A DNA stretch of 64,000 nt from assembly GCA_022497145.1 (NCBI GenBank), contig MU385872.1:248001-312000 (forward strand), given 5' to 3'. This DNA comes from Rostrohypoxylon terebratum (Eukaryota > Ascomycota > Sordariomycetes > Xylariales > Hypoxylaceae). The notes beneath the pieces were generated by a model. The model was given only the letters and a program-made list of their open reading frames with translations, had not been told where the DNA came from and made no database searches. This document shows positions 52,135 through 64,000 of this stretch, piece by piece. Made by a program: the position numbers and the translations under genes. The number at the start of each line of letters is the position of its first letter. Position 1 is the stretch's first letter.

Positions 52135-55100
52135 AAGAAGGTATAGGTCTTAGACAGGTTTAGCAGACGGCAAGCATCATGTACGGCAACGATACCAGGA
52201 ATAACGGGAGCACGCTACAATCCCTAGACTTGAATCATGCCCGGGCGTTTCGAGACAGGGTTATGGCTTGGACTGCATTTTGCACGATTTTCCTTGAAAC
52301 GGGGATGGGGGATTTGTCATCAGCCTGGAGTACAAGAGAAATGGGGAATACATGAGGAATTGCATTCAAGTTGCTGATGGTCAGTGACGGCGGCGAAGGC
52401 TACGCGACGGTAACATAAAGCGTAACGAAGGGGACGAACGCGCACGCTAGTCTAGGATATTCTCATTTCTTGAAACAGGGTATGGGAAAGTGTGCGCAAG
52501 CTGGTGGTATCAAAACCCATTCGATTCTATCGTCGTGAAACAGAGAAAAAGTACTCGGTGCGGCTATCAAAAGGCACTAGAAGCAAAATAGCCAGCCAGC
52601 TAGCAGCGGTGAAGCGGCCTCAAGACAGACAGAGACCAGCTCTTCCTATACAAAGGTTGAATAGAGTCCGACGGGTACGGAGTTGACGTAAGAAAAAATT
52701 TAATAGACAGCTTTTGCGCCGAGGTATTTGCTTATCGTTTGTCTTTCGTGATGTGCCACGGCTTGTTTTGTGATATGTTAGTACGAGGGTGGGATCTTGG
52801 ATATCTCGTCGAGTATCACCTATGCGGCACCCCCGACGAGAAGGTCCAATTAGACAATCAAGACGTCTACCAGTACCTATTGATCTACGTGGTGCGTAGT
52901 AGCTTTCGTTCGTATCTTCTCTGTGCCTACTAGGTAGGACCTAGGTAGGTGGAAATTTAGTAAGGAAAGTTTCGAATGAGGTTCTTTAGGTAGGCTTAAT
53001 AGGTATCTAGTAGGTATACATGGTCTCTTCAAAGACGTGTGTAGTCTCTATGACGGGTGTATGTCAGTCGAGAGCATCAAGGAGGCGTCTTTGCCTTGTC
53101 ATTGTCGATGAAAAAGTAGCGGCATGCTGGATAAATAGGCGATACTAGGCATCATGTTAGCTTTTATTTGAAACGTAAGTGATGTGTATTCAGGTCGAAA
53201 AGGGGTTTATCTGGAGCGGTTTTGCGACTGAGCTTGTAGGGAAATGGGCGGGCTGGTGAAGGGGGTTTAGGTTGGGCGGTTGGAAGAGGGTGTCCTACGA
53301 GGGAGCGGCTTAGCTAGAACGGGAATGGGACTAAGCTTGTCCTTCTATTTCACAATATATACGTCGTATATATGTCACTCTGTATAATGTAAGGTCCTCG
53401 CGATGCTCGTTGGAAAGCGGGTCTGGAAATTGACGGCATCGTGGCCGTCGTCGGCGGGCTCCGAAGGAATCCAGCTAGTCAAGCGGCGGGTTGCGGGTAA
53501 GATCCGCCATGGCTATCGTCAAAGCGTCAAACGGCGGGCCGCGGCGGAGCCTGAGATACTATCGAAACAGCTACGACTATTTCGTTTACCGAGAGCCTCA
53601 CGGGGCTGAGGTAGGGCGAATATGGGTCCGAGTCCACTTCGTGTTGGGTATCGTCAGGGGGGTGTTTAAATAGATCGTGCCGGGGACGCGTTAGCGAGGA
53701 TTCTTTAGCTCTGAAATGATATCTCGTTAGATACTAGCTGTAGATTGGTAGGGATGCTAGGAGGTAATTTCTAAATTACTAGACCCTTACTTATATACAT
53801 CAGGGTTTATTGGAATTCTTCGGTGGCGATACCTGGTCCTAAGGAACAGTTTATGAGCTATTACTTGGAATACACAAGTCCGTCGTTAGGGGGAGGCCGT
53901 CACATCATCATTTGTAATGTACCTACTGCATCATAACTTCGCATACGCTGTTACCAAAAGCAACCTGAATCCTTCTACGTCAAGTTTCCAGAGATGGTGA
54001 GACTTTGTGATCATAGAGAGTTGGTTAGGTAGTGTGATATAGTAAAGATCTGGCTGTAGTCCGTTTCCATCCTACTTTTGACATATGCAGAGGAGAGTGG
54101 ATAGAAGAATACATGGACTGATATACACGTTTCCTCGGAAAAACGAAAATCATCGGCATCGTAGGTACCCATCCATAGATCTCGCTGCGTAAACACGCTA
54201 CCCCTTTCAAGCCCCCTTTCAAGCCCCCTATCCATCCCCTAGCTACACAGTTGAGCTAAGCACCTCGAGAGCGCTATGTGTTCACTGAAACGACACATGA
54301 CTAGAATTCTTTACTCTACGATATAATTTGATTGGAATTCATCTTATATGCACAGATTTGATGCCTACCTACATCATGCAGGCGTGGGGGTTAAGGCAGA
54401 AAGGAAAAGGGGGCTATTGGACTATGCCTAGTTGTCGACCGAGGAGAAAATTTTGCCACGAGACGTGATTGTACGGCCTACGAGCCCCGTCAGGGAGTTG
54501 ACGACGTGGTACCATAGCTAGTAGGTATTCTTGAGACCGCCCTGTATCTCCGTGGTGGAGAGTATCCCGATCTCTGTTGAACTTGATGGATCTGGGTTGA
54601 AGAAGCAGTGTTCGAAGTACGTACCTACCTCTCACTAGGTTGGTAGGCAGGTAAGTACCTGCTGTCAGATGTGTTGAACGTAAACCTGCTCATGTTTTGT
54701 GTGAAAGATCACGACATACCAAAGATCAGAATCATGTAGTGTTAGTGTGAGTGTGAGTGTGACCATCCACGGCCTCTCGAAGGCAACCCCAAACGCAAGT
54801 GAAAGGTTGTGTAATGCATGGTGAGCAATGTCTACTATGTGTGTCTTCTATTTACGAAGATTCAAGAAGATTTACGAATGGTACTTGTTAGGTGTCCGGA
54901 CGCCGGCTAGAATGTGAATATCCGCCATCCTTCTTGACTCTATTCTAGGAGGTAAGGACCAGTTAGGGGGGAATAACATACGGATAGCGACCCCATATCT
55001 AAGGAAGTGTGAGAGTATGGGGTAGAATGTTTCTAGTGTAGAAGAAATTCATGCTTCGGACTTTCATCTCCACATCGAGTCCCGAAGCCCACCACCTCCC

Positions 55101-58100
55101 TATTGCGGAACGTGCTTCCCTAAGTTTCACAAGTAATGCGGGTGTGTGTTCGGTATATTAAGCTCGACAGTCATTTACTACGAGAATTGTCATTAAAAGA
55201 ATGGTTGGCTCCTTGATCGTGATTCTAGTCTTGACAGTTCCGTCCACTAGTGGACTGCATGTGAAGTAGGTAAGTCTAATAGTAACTCCGCGCGCTGAGA
55301 GGTAAGGAACTTTGGGTTGAAATGTATAAAATTGATGAATATTGATTGTATTTCTTTCTATCGAGCCATACGTTATATTCAAGATTAATGATGGTCTGAT
55401 GAACCCTTGTCAGTTCACCAAAAATGCCTAGCTACCAGGGTGATGCGAGAGGGGTTGCTTATAAACGTGGTGTAAATAACTCAAGCTATAACTAAGGTTG
55501 TTGCTATTACAGCTCAAGACGGTGGCCTATGCATGGATGGGTAGGTAATTATCTGCATCTTAGTAACAAAATATGTAAAGAATCTTGATTAGGTACGACC
55601 GGCATCCGGCTGCGGCAATGAGTGCCGGTCTTGCACCGGGCGTCTGAGTGGAGCGGACAAGAGGAGAAGATCCATCTACAATCCGGTTCGGTGATGCTCT
55701 TCTACTCGAGTTTATTTTCTCCTTCGAGGTGTCATTTGTACGGACAAACTCACTTAACTCGCGACGTTTCAGCATTTCATGCGTGCCTACATACACGAGA
55801 GAAAGCTACCGATGCTTGTTTTAAGGAGATCATGGACTGCATAGCGAAGGGTGCTGCTGGCGTCACTGTTACTCCCCGGCGTTCGTCATTGCTTCCTTGT
55901 TAGGATTTGCATGCAGGAGACAAGACCGACAGGGGAAAGCTTCTTGACTGCCGTGGGCGGATGGTCTCCAAGATCTTATCCGCTTGGGCTGGCAGATGGT
56001 AGGAAGGGGAGACGTCTATCGAAGTGTCGATCATGAGCCTCACTATAGACTCTGGCATGTAAATCAGTTCCCGAGCCGTACTTCGACGTAAGTCAGGCAC
56101 GTGGAGTTGCAGAAGCTTTGTCAACGTTATGCAGTTTGTCAGCGCTCATCAATTGCCCTCCTTGCTGGGGAAGCAGATGCGATGGAACCGCATACGGACC
56201 ATGTTATGGTGCTGCCTTTAATGGGGGATAAAACTGATTACAGTAGGTGATAGTGACCTAGAGGTGTTTCTTGGTTCCTGGTGTTATGAGTTTTATTAAA
56301 TAGAAACTACCGGAGAAAATAAATGGGCGACTTACGGCGACGAGCTACACGAGTGACTTGAATTCACCCTCCATCGCGATGTTTTTTTACACCGAAAACG
56401 AGACGCAAAAACTGGTCGTATCTCAAGACTTAGGCTTCTCTACTCCGACCTGCCCACCTCGAATAATAAGCCACTCCCATATTGGTGTGCTGAGCTGTCT
56501 ATCATGCACTCCAGTTTTTTCCTGTGCAACTCGTTTTCTTCCCCGACTATCCCTTTTCGTCGACCTGCATATATGCTCCCTGCCAACTCGCCTGTGGCTG
56601 AAGTATTTGCCCTTCTACTTTTTGCCATTTCCTTCCTCTTTGCACGTTCCTTGAGGAGGTCGACAAATCACCTTGCTATTACTTGATCAGCTGCCAAAAC
56701 GACCGTTTAGGACGATGGATCCGACTGGGTCATGGGGCAACCGCGGGAGTCCGGCAGGCCGACCTGAACCCTGGTGATGCCGAAATGTACTTTGGCTTTG
56801 GTAGGAAATCTGACTGGGCTATGTAGATGAGGAAGTCCGAGGCATCCGTACCTCTTGTCAGCTTCCAGAAGGTTTCCCAAACGTTTCCCACTGCGACACA
56901 ACTTAGATGAACGTATCTCGGGCGCTGTTTTTACTTTGTAGCTAAACTGCTGAGGTGAACGCGTATGGGGGTTACCTGCAGAAATTATACCGGATTTATG
57001 TCATAATTTGTGCCGGACGCAACACCGTAAATAGCTACAGCCTACACCTGAGGATGCTTGCATGTACGTACAGTCGTACACTAGTCGTTGCATTGGCATT
57101 CGCCTCATTGGCGATGATCGATCTATCCGTCCATACGTAAGGGTGGGTGCGGGTCTTCATCCTTACTGGCAGACTCGCAGACTCGTAGCTCGGTTCTGAA
57201 CCAGAATAAAATTTTTCTTCATCCTGGAGTTCCTGAATTTTACCTAATTGGGTAGGTAGCAAAGACAAGGGACGCCAATTGGGTCTCTGTGCACGAATCT
57301 CAATATCAGAAACCCTAAAAGACTGGAGATTGATGTACTGAAACTCGTAAAGAAAAAAAGGACGATGCGGCTGTTGAGGATCCAACTAGTTAAAATCACC
57401 CGGTCTATGACGGACTGCTCACGGGGACAGCCTACATCTTGACTAATTCCTCGAGATAGACCACAGAAGATGTGATATAGAAGTGATCACACATCACAGG
57501 TCCCACTAGGTTGGACCCTGAGCTTACCGAGCCCGCGGCACGACCGCCTTTTGATGACGACAATGTTTCGTTGTCGGGGGTCTCGTCTTCATAAAGCTAC
57601 TATGTAGGTACTAGACAGCTAGGTAAGACTTAAGTAGGTAAGGAATCCTAAAGTTGGGGGGATGAGGGGCGCGGGGGGCGAGGAAAAGAGTTGTCGGCTG
57701 GTCAGCTCAGGCCCTCAGGGTAAGTCGATAGTCTTCACAAACGATTTCTGTCTAGTGCAGCAAGCTGAAGATGACCTTGACCGAGAACAGTTAGGGAGTC
57801 TTGGATTCTTGGACTCTGGACTGTAGAGGGGGCAATTATATGCTACCATGTAGATCTATCCTGACGCTAGTCGTCACGAAACTTCTCAAGGGGGGTGGGG
57901 AATACCATCCTTTTATTGTTTGATTATCGGTTCTGATATTTCATGTTATGCGTGTAGCGTTCCCTATTTCGTCGAAGTTGAAAGGAAGATGGAAATAAAT
58001 GTACGAAGTAGTAATAGTAGCAGTAGTACAGCAATAATGTGGAAAAGAGTAAAGTACAGGTTATGTAAGCAATTATGTACTAAAGTCTAAAATAACTATG

Positions 58101-58598
58101 TCACAAATCACTACTAGGTATGCAAAAAATCTGCATTTATACAACGAACACGTCCGTGAGTTCCCAAACCTTGAACTGGAACTGCATACACATAGGTACC
58201 TAGGTACCTAGTAGCTTTCAAGTTGACAAGTTCCAACTTAAAAGTCTTAAAACATATTGTGGGATAATGATGTACAGGATACATAAGTCACATACGCTTA
58301 TGCATGTAGTGGTTCCTAGGCTAAATCTGCCAAGATTTGGAGAAATCGACCAATTGAACGGCTCGACCCCAGTCTCCACAAACCTTCCCAATCGAATCGA
58401 GTCGTTTCCGTTGAGTCTCTCTGGGGTTCCCTGCCTCCCATAGACTCCCATAGACTCAACTAACTTCAAATGTTCTCAGCCACGAACTCCATGTCGATAA
58501 GTACCCAGAATCCCAGATACTCACCTATAGGTCCTACTAGGTACTTATACTAGGTAGTTGTACCTATCCTAGTACACATGCATGTACATACTAGGTAG

Positions 58599-58632
58599 TA
58601 TGTATGTATGTATGTATGTATGTATGTATGTA
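58599..58632. repeat. (TATG)n microsatellite
   Basis: About 8.5 perfect TATG units, directly after a cluster of TAGGTA palindromes. Confidence 0.95.
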
Positions 58633-60845
58633 CGTCTTTACTATTAAGTGCATATGCGTCTAGGGACCCACGGTAGCTGCGTCTTCGGACCTGTCCGACG
58701 AGGCGAATTGTTCAAGGTTACGTATTATGAATGATAATATGTGTTTTCGATCAATATATCTTCAAATTTCTCATCCAAATTGAGTTAAGCCTCGAAGAGT
58801 TCTACCGACAAAATTAGGTCAACACGGTACCTTACATTTTGAGCTGTGTACATACTAATTATGTAGTACATACTACACACATGCATCCCGTGGAGTCGTG
58901 GTCCTCCTTATGTCGCCCAAGTGTCCCGTCAGCCCGTCTGCCCGTGTACATCAAACTGCGGGGATCACCAACGGGAAAAAGGTTCCAGGGCTACAATACT
59001 ACGAGACGGGCGAGTGAGATGACATGGGCAGCAAGGGACCAAAGCGCATTTACCCCGTCCTTTGGTGGTCCGGACGACTCGTAACCATCGGCGCTAATAG
59101 TTTGGTTATGTTTTCCGAATGGAGCGACCCACGCGACTGGATCACACTCCCAATACCCAATACATTATCCGGTAATCACAAGAATACCTACATACATAGT
59201 ACTCGCGGCTTGCCCAAGTACGGTCCACGGAAATAATGATGATGATACTCAAACCAAGCAAACAATAATCTCGTAAGTCTGTATGTTTCATAAGCCTCAT
59301 TGTACGGCTGATGATATAGCTTGGACATCCATAGGAATCCAGAGGTACATAAGCGTAGGTAGCATTCTGGTATAGTGGATTACAGCGCTATAGTTGGATA
59401 CGGAAGTGTTCTGCCTAGCAACATCTCTACCTAAACTTGCTTAACGGTTAACTAGTAGGTACCTAGAAACCATCCATGGATTCCATCCGGCCGGAGTCGA
59501 AGGACCGTCTCACCTCGCTTGCTGAACTCGGTAGCCCCTAATAGTCCAGTATCGACCGACCCTATCTATTAATGCTGTGTTTTTTGCCCAGTGGTCCTGT
59601 TTTGAGTTAACTAAGACTTAAGTACTTGATTATCTATCTACCTCCAGTCCTCGATTGCTTGACGGGGGCGAGACGACGTCGAGTTACGACGATGTCTTGC
59701 TTGTCTAATTTGACTAATACGCATGACGAACACCCCGGTGCCCCCGGTAACTGGGGTATACTAACAACGAATGGTTAAAGCTCGCCGTGTAGGTATGGGT
59801 GTGTGCTGTAGTAAGAAAAGTTGCAACTGAGGGCTGTATGTCAGGACGGGGTTAGACTACGTGTACACGATATACATGATATATCCTCCTGACTATCGTG
59901 TGCCATTGCCTAACACGAGCGAACTGAACTCGGCGAATTATACATACGCTAGATATAGATAATAGCACACATACAACCCTCCATGCGTGTATTAGACGCA
60001 GGTGGTTTTCCTTGGCTTCGTACAGGGAACACACTCCACAATTTGGGCGAGTCCATCATCATCCTAGCACCCACCCCAGTCTCTATAATCTGGCTTAGCA
60101 GTGGCTAGGACCTACTATCTAGGATTCTAGGTACTGTATGAACATCTTGAGACCCCCACTCCGAGTTTTCTTCCTCCCACATCTTCATCCCATTCCCCGG
60201 ATGCTCTACTTATTAGGTATTTTAGCGATCCGACCGCCCTCTGCTACAATTCTCTTTTCAGCCGCCTCCTCCGACTCATCGTGAGTTATTCTTTGCCTGT
60301 AGCTATAAAATAAATTGTATTACCTTTGGTTGACTTTAACCGCTGGTTGTAGCGACTACATTGGATATGGATACCTACCTAGCCTCTAGGTCCTAGGTAT
60401 GTACAGGACCGGTCAGATGCGGGTCATCGGAAGGCTTAGACAATGGATCACCAATCAATATTTGATGACCTCGTTGAAGATGGAATGCAGCTCACGAGTA
60501 AGACAGTTGTCTCTCTTGTTGTGTGAGAATATCTATCAATAGCTCTACTCTACTTGAGATTTTCCTACGTTTTCTTTCATCATCAATTGGTTTCGCGTGC
60601 GACTTGAATCAGTTTCGGACCATATTCTGATGCCGTTCTTCACTTCGCCGACTATTTTAACACAACAAATTTCTTCTCCCCGACAATAACCTTTCCCTTG
60701 TCCTGTCGTTAGGCGGGCCAGTAAATTCCCCTTGCCGGGTATCATGTTTTCTCAACAACGTGCATTCCGACGGGTTTCTCGTCTGCAATGGAACCCCAGG
60801 TAAGTAAGTGCATAGGCCAGGACGGGTAGATTCTCGGTTCTCCAT

Positions 60846-60870
60846 CTACCTACCTACCTACCTACCTACT
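60846..60870. repeat. (CTAC)n tract
   Basis: About six CTAC units; same family as the GTAG tracts. Confidence 0.95.
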
Positions 60871-62352
60871 TAATAACTTATTGTATAAGAGTCTTTGAGC
60901 CCTTTGAAGGTCAACCTATCTACCGACCTTACCTCGAATGTTGATATATCTAGACGCGTAAATCTATCTATTATCGATTTATATACACGCCTACACACGT
61001 CTACTTACCTACCTGCCTACCTACATACCCAGTATGTACACACAGATCTGGGGGAACCTTTTGTAGATCATTTAATATTCATTAGTTAGTTCCGCTCCGC
61101 CCGTGTAATTCCTACTTCTGATACATAACCAATCCAGATCGTGACATTCACACCTACATATGTATGTGTTTATGTAGCTGTGCTCCGTGGTGTTATACTA
61201 ATATATTAATGTTATTACTACCTATATACACACACTCAAGGTACAACCACCTCTATGTAGCTTATTTACCTACTAGGTTAGGTACTGCGTACCTAGATAT
61301 ATGTTCCTAAGGGTACTAGGTATGTTTAGGTATGTACATACTGCATCTATCAATAATCAGAGTTCCCCATATCTCGTGTGCTGGACTCCTCTCCGGGTCT
61401 CCCCTCATCGTTCCAAATCTACCATAGTTGTATGTATCTACAAGCGCTTCAAGTTGTACCCAGTACCTAAGGGCCAATACCCAGGTCCCATCCATGGATG
61501 TATGTACTTTCCCATACGACTTATACCTAACTGGGTACTTTACCTTAGGACCTAGGACCTAGGTACCTACATGTAGTCTAGCCCGAGCTCTCTCGATGTT
61601 GCATCCTTCCTTATAAATTCTGTCCCACTCAATTGCATTGCTCCTTAAACCCCACCCAGCCGCGCTAGCTTGGTTATGGTAACTACCAATACCTCTCTAG
61701 GCTACGAGGTACACGCGAAGGGTAGGAGAGGGTAGGAAAGGGTAGGCACGTAGGGCACCTAGGCACGCTAGATGTGTACCTGCTCCTTAAAAAAGGCCTT
61801 CCGTTCCATGGGCAATTTACCGCAATGGGCGGCATTTACAAATTCGAACCTTCTTACCCGTCTCTAGACGTGGGACCCCCAGAAAGTAGAAAGACTAATG
61901 GTCTTCCCTCCCGGTCTAGGCAAACCTAAGTTTTGGATCCCTTTTAGATTCTTGGATTCTTGGATTTTTGGATTTTCTTGGACTTTGGACTTTTGGGGAC
62001 TCTTGTAGTCTCTTAAACAATTTTTTTAGCTTCCCAGTTGCTACCTAGTAGTCGCTAGCTGCTAGCACGACTATCGCGTGTCCCCAATTCCAAATTCGCA
62101 TCGAATCAGCTCACCTCGATTCTATTCGCTTACACACATAGATACCGATCCCGTGAACCTGGTGATCAATTCTATCGAGTTATCAAGCACCTGCAACCGA
62201 GCGACTAAGCAACTGAGATATAGCGCCCGGGCATTTCTTGATTTGGCCCGTAATGTGGTAGCCTGCATCATATAGTACTTCCCTGGCTCGGGCGAGGTCG
62301 ATTTGTTTCGAGGGCACTTTCACTTTGGTTTTTTTTTTGGCTTGGGTTTGAT

Positions 62353-62411
62353 GGCTTTGGCTTTGGCTTTTTGGCTCGCTTTAACAATACCAGACACCAG
62401 ACACCAGACAC
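62353..62411. repeat. Tandem GGCTTT and ACCAGAC repeats
   Basis: GGCTTT units at 62353-62375 are followed by three CCAGACA-type 7-mers at 62390-62411, in the leader region of the zinc-finger gene. Confidence 0.75.
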
Positions 62412-62834
62412 TACCTGATACTTTGGCTCATTACTACTATCATTACTACTATCTACCAGTTGGGTCTCGTCACAGCCGTCGTAACCGATTATTCGGGAAG
62501 CTTGCCGTCTCTCATTTGCTTCTCTCATCCCGTTTGCGCCTATTCAGTACCTGGTTAGGGCTGTTCCGTCGTAGCACGCAGAGATCAACGGACCTGTGGC
62601 ACCAACGTGTTTCCCCGGTCAGTCTCTTGGCCAAACAATACTGAAAAACATAAAAGAGAGAAAGAGGGTACGTGTGCGCGCGTGTGGCCAAGCCGTTGCT
62701 AGCCAATTACTATCCAATCTCCAATCCGGAGGTACAGCAGGAGCCTCCCCACGAGGGGTACAACCAGTCGCCGCAAAGCGGCCCGGAATTCAAGCGCCAC
62801 GATTCTACGCAAGATCATGACGATTTAATGGAAC

Positions 62835-64000
62835 ATGACTTCTGTTCTCCCCGCACCGATCATAGACGTCAACTCATCCGCCTTGTCTTTCGCGCGATCG
62901 AGCCCAATCATGACAGAGGTCCAGGAACCTACGCCTCCCCAGAACTCCCATCAGGATGATGACCCTCAGCGAGGCCGTCGTCGGAGCCGTTCTGCTGACA
63001 AGGACATCGATGCCAATGATAGCGACCAGGCTGGCGATGGTGACACCAAAAATGGAAACTCGTCAAACTCGGATGGGCCCGTGAGGAAACGGAGGAGGAG
63101 TCGCAAAGGTCTTGATAAAAAGTTCGAATGCCCTACTGAGGGTTGTGGCAAAAGTTATTCAAGGGCCGAGCACCTGTTAGTTTTCACTTTTTTTTTGTTC
63201 ATCTTCCTTGTTTTGTTTTGTTCTTGTTTTCTTCGGGAACACTGAGCTCCGTTTGATGTGCTTTAGGTACTAACTGAGTGAAAACTAAAAGCTACCGACA
63301 CCAATTGAATCATTCTCCGAAACAGATTTACAGATGCGACTTTCAGGATTGCAAGCGCCAGTTCGTCCGACTCGACTTGTGCAACCGCCATAAGGACCGC
63401 CATACTGCGAAGGGGTCTGCGTTGAATCGAAAAGATTCTTTGATCAGCCAGACCTCTCCCGTCGACAACGTAAGAGTTCCGTACCCTACGCCTAGTGCCG
63501 TTTCTCCCGATTCCGATAGGCTTGGACCAAGCCCTTATACTCAAGGACGCGGAGCTCACTATGAATACCAGTCACCAAAAGACTCTATCGGCACACCTTA
63601 TACCCCGATAGCAAGTACGCCGCCTTCCGCCTTTCCTCATAGCGGGCCCCAAAATGGTGTCGATGGTTACATCCACCAAGATTCGGCTTATGCCGCTTCC
63701 CATAGCGCGCGTCTCCCGCACCATTCCCCCTCTGGCCCTCCACGGCCTTCAGTTCATACTAACGTAGGCGCCCCATATGGAGTTTTATCGCCTGTTTCAA
63801 CACAGCATGGGAATTACCATGGCCAACTTACCAGCACTCCTCAATCTGCCTCGACAATACCGTACGTCACTCAATCAAACCTAACACCTTTTACTCTACC
63901 ACCATCAGACTTTGCCACATCCGCTAGTATACCACGGGAACCTGGACAAGCTTACGCGCCACAAAATTCCAATGATTATGACCATTCTCATGCGCAATCC
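62835..64000 (+). CDS. C2H2 zinc-finger transcription factor, 5' part
   Basis: DNA-binding regulator with two adjacent C2H2 fingers. Exons are 62835-63175 and 63292 to the window edge; the 116-nt intron has GTTAGT, a TACTAAC branch site and AAAAG acceptor. It lies inside finger one, splitting a Leu codon. Upstream of the fingers is an acidic Ser/Asp-rich leader and a basic KRRRSRKG patch, a likely nuclear signal. Finger one is C-x4-C-x12-H-x3-H (ECPTEGCGKSYSRAEHL, then YRHQLNH). Finger two is YRCDFQDCKRQFVRLDLCNR ending H-x3-H. A Pro/Ser/Tyr-rich region follows and runs off the end, so any C-terminal domain is unseen. I chose the ATG at 62835 (A at -3); the in-frame ATG at 62910 is an alternative, and the true 5' end is uncertain because a coding-like frame overlaps upstream. 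I cannot assign a named orthologue. Confidence 0.85.

Larger units (their letters stand above)
52135..62834. other. Longest gene-free stretch of the window
   Basis: 10.7 kb with no gene I can support. All frames are short (none above about 116 codons) and lack splice-supported extensions or motifs. Content includes dense TAGGTA/TACCTA motifs (58190-58210, 58520-58632, 60846-60870, 61255-61575), TATG and CTAC microsatellites, GTGTGA repeats near 54745, and T-rich GATTCTTG-type repeats near 61945-62000. No tRNA T-arm (GGTTCRANNCC) was found on either strand. From about 61930 the sequence looks like promoter and leader of the zinc-finger gene. Confidence 0.5.

Noticed and set aside
59360..59435. 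Possible tRNA because of a TGGTATAGTGG string
   Set aside because: No T-arm consensus or acceptor-stem pairing could be found nearby.
61840..61870. ATTCGAACC on the plus strand as a minus-strand tRNA T-loop
   Set aside because: The flanking bases do not form a 5-bp T stem and no D-arm or anticodon arm follows.

Overview
This window comes from the nuclear genome of a filamentous ascomycete (Pezizomycotina), most likely a Sordariomycete. Three things point there. Introns are short (48-125 nt) with GTRAGT-like donors, CTRAC-like branch sites and YAG acceptors. The Galpha gene has the group III (GNA-3/GpaB) form, and the MAP kinase has the Hog1/OS-2 TGY form. Genes are sparse: eleven protein-coding genes in 64 kb, two of them cut by the window edges.

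Layout. 1-894: 3' end of a cullin-1 gene (+). 2267-4683: AVL9 exocytic transport protein (-). 7353-10510: BRO1 endosomal sorting protein (-). 12503-14245: mitochondrial DnaJ chaperone MDJ1 (-). 15741-16357: SAP30-type subunit of the Sin3 histone deacetylase complex (-). 20297-21298: intronless, GC-rich alpha/beta hydrolase (-). 26331-29430: long disordered protein with a C2H2-like finger and an SH3 domain (+). 38263-39623: group III G-protein alpha subunit (+). 42574-45616: glycogen phosphorylase (+). 50520-52134: Hog1-type MAP kinase (+). 62835-64000: 5' part of a two-finger C2H2 transcription factor (+). I rebuilt the exon structure of all the spliced genes; every junction keeps frame and restores conserved family sequence.

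The left half is housekeeping: ubiquitin ligase scaffold, membrane traffic, mitochondrial folding, chromatin. The right half is nutrient and stress signalling: Galpha feeding adenylate cyclase, the osmo-stress kinase, and glycogen breakdown, which in other fungi responds to both cAMP/PKA and stress.

The spaces between genes are long (up to about 10.7 kb) and hold no gene I can support. They carry many TAGGTA/TACCTA-type tetramer tracts and short palindromes that are missing from the exons, several microsatellites, one clear MITE-like foldback element (6010-6215) and a few exon-like or decayed coding fragments at 18-20 kb. I found no tRNA, rRNA, CRISPR array or autonomous transposon. No obvious new multi-gene system is present. 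The best leads are the foldback element, the compositionally odd hydrolase, the intergenic TAGGTA motif family, the disordered finger/SH3 protein, and the unresolved 5' end of the transcription factor.
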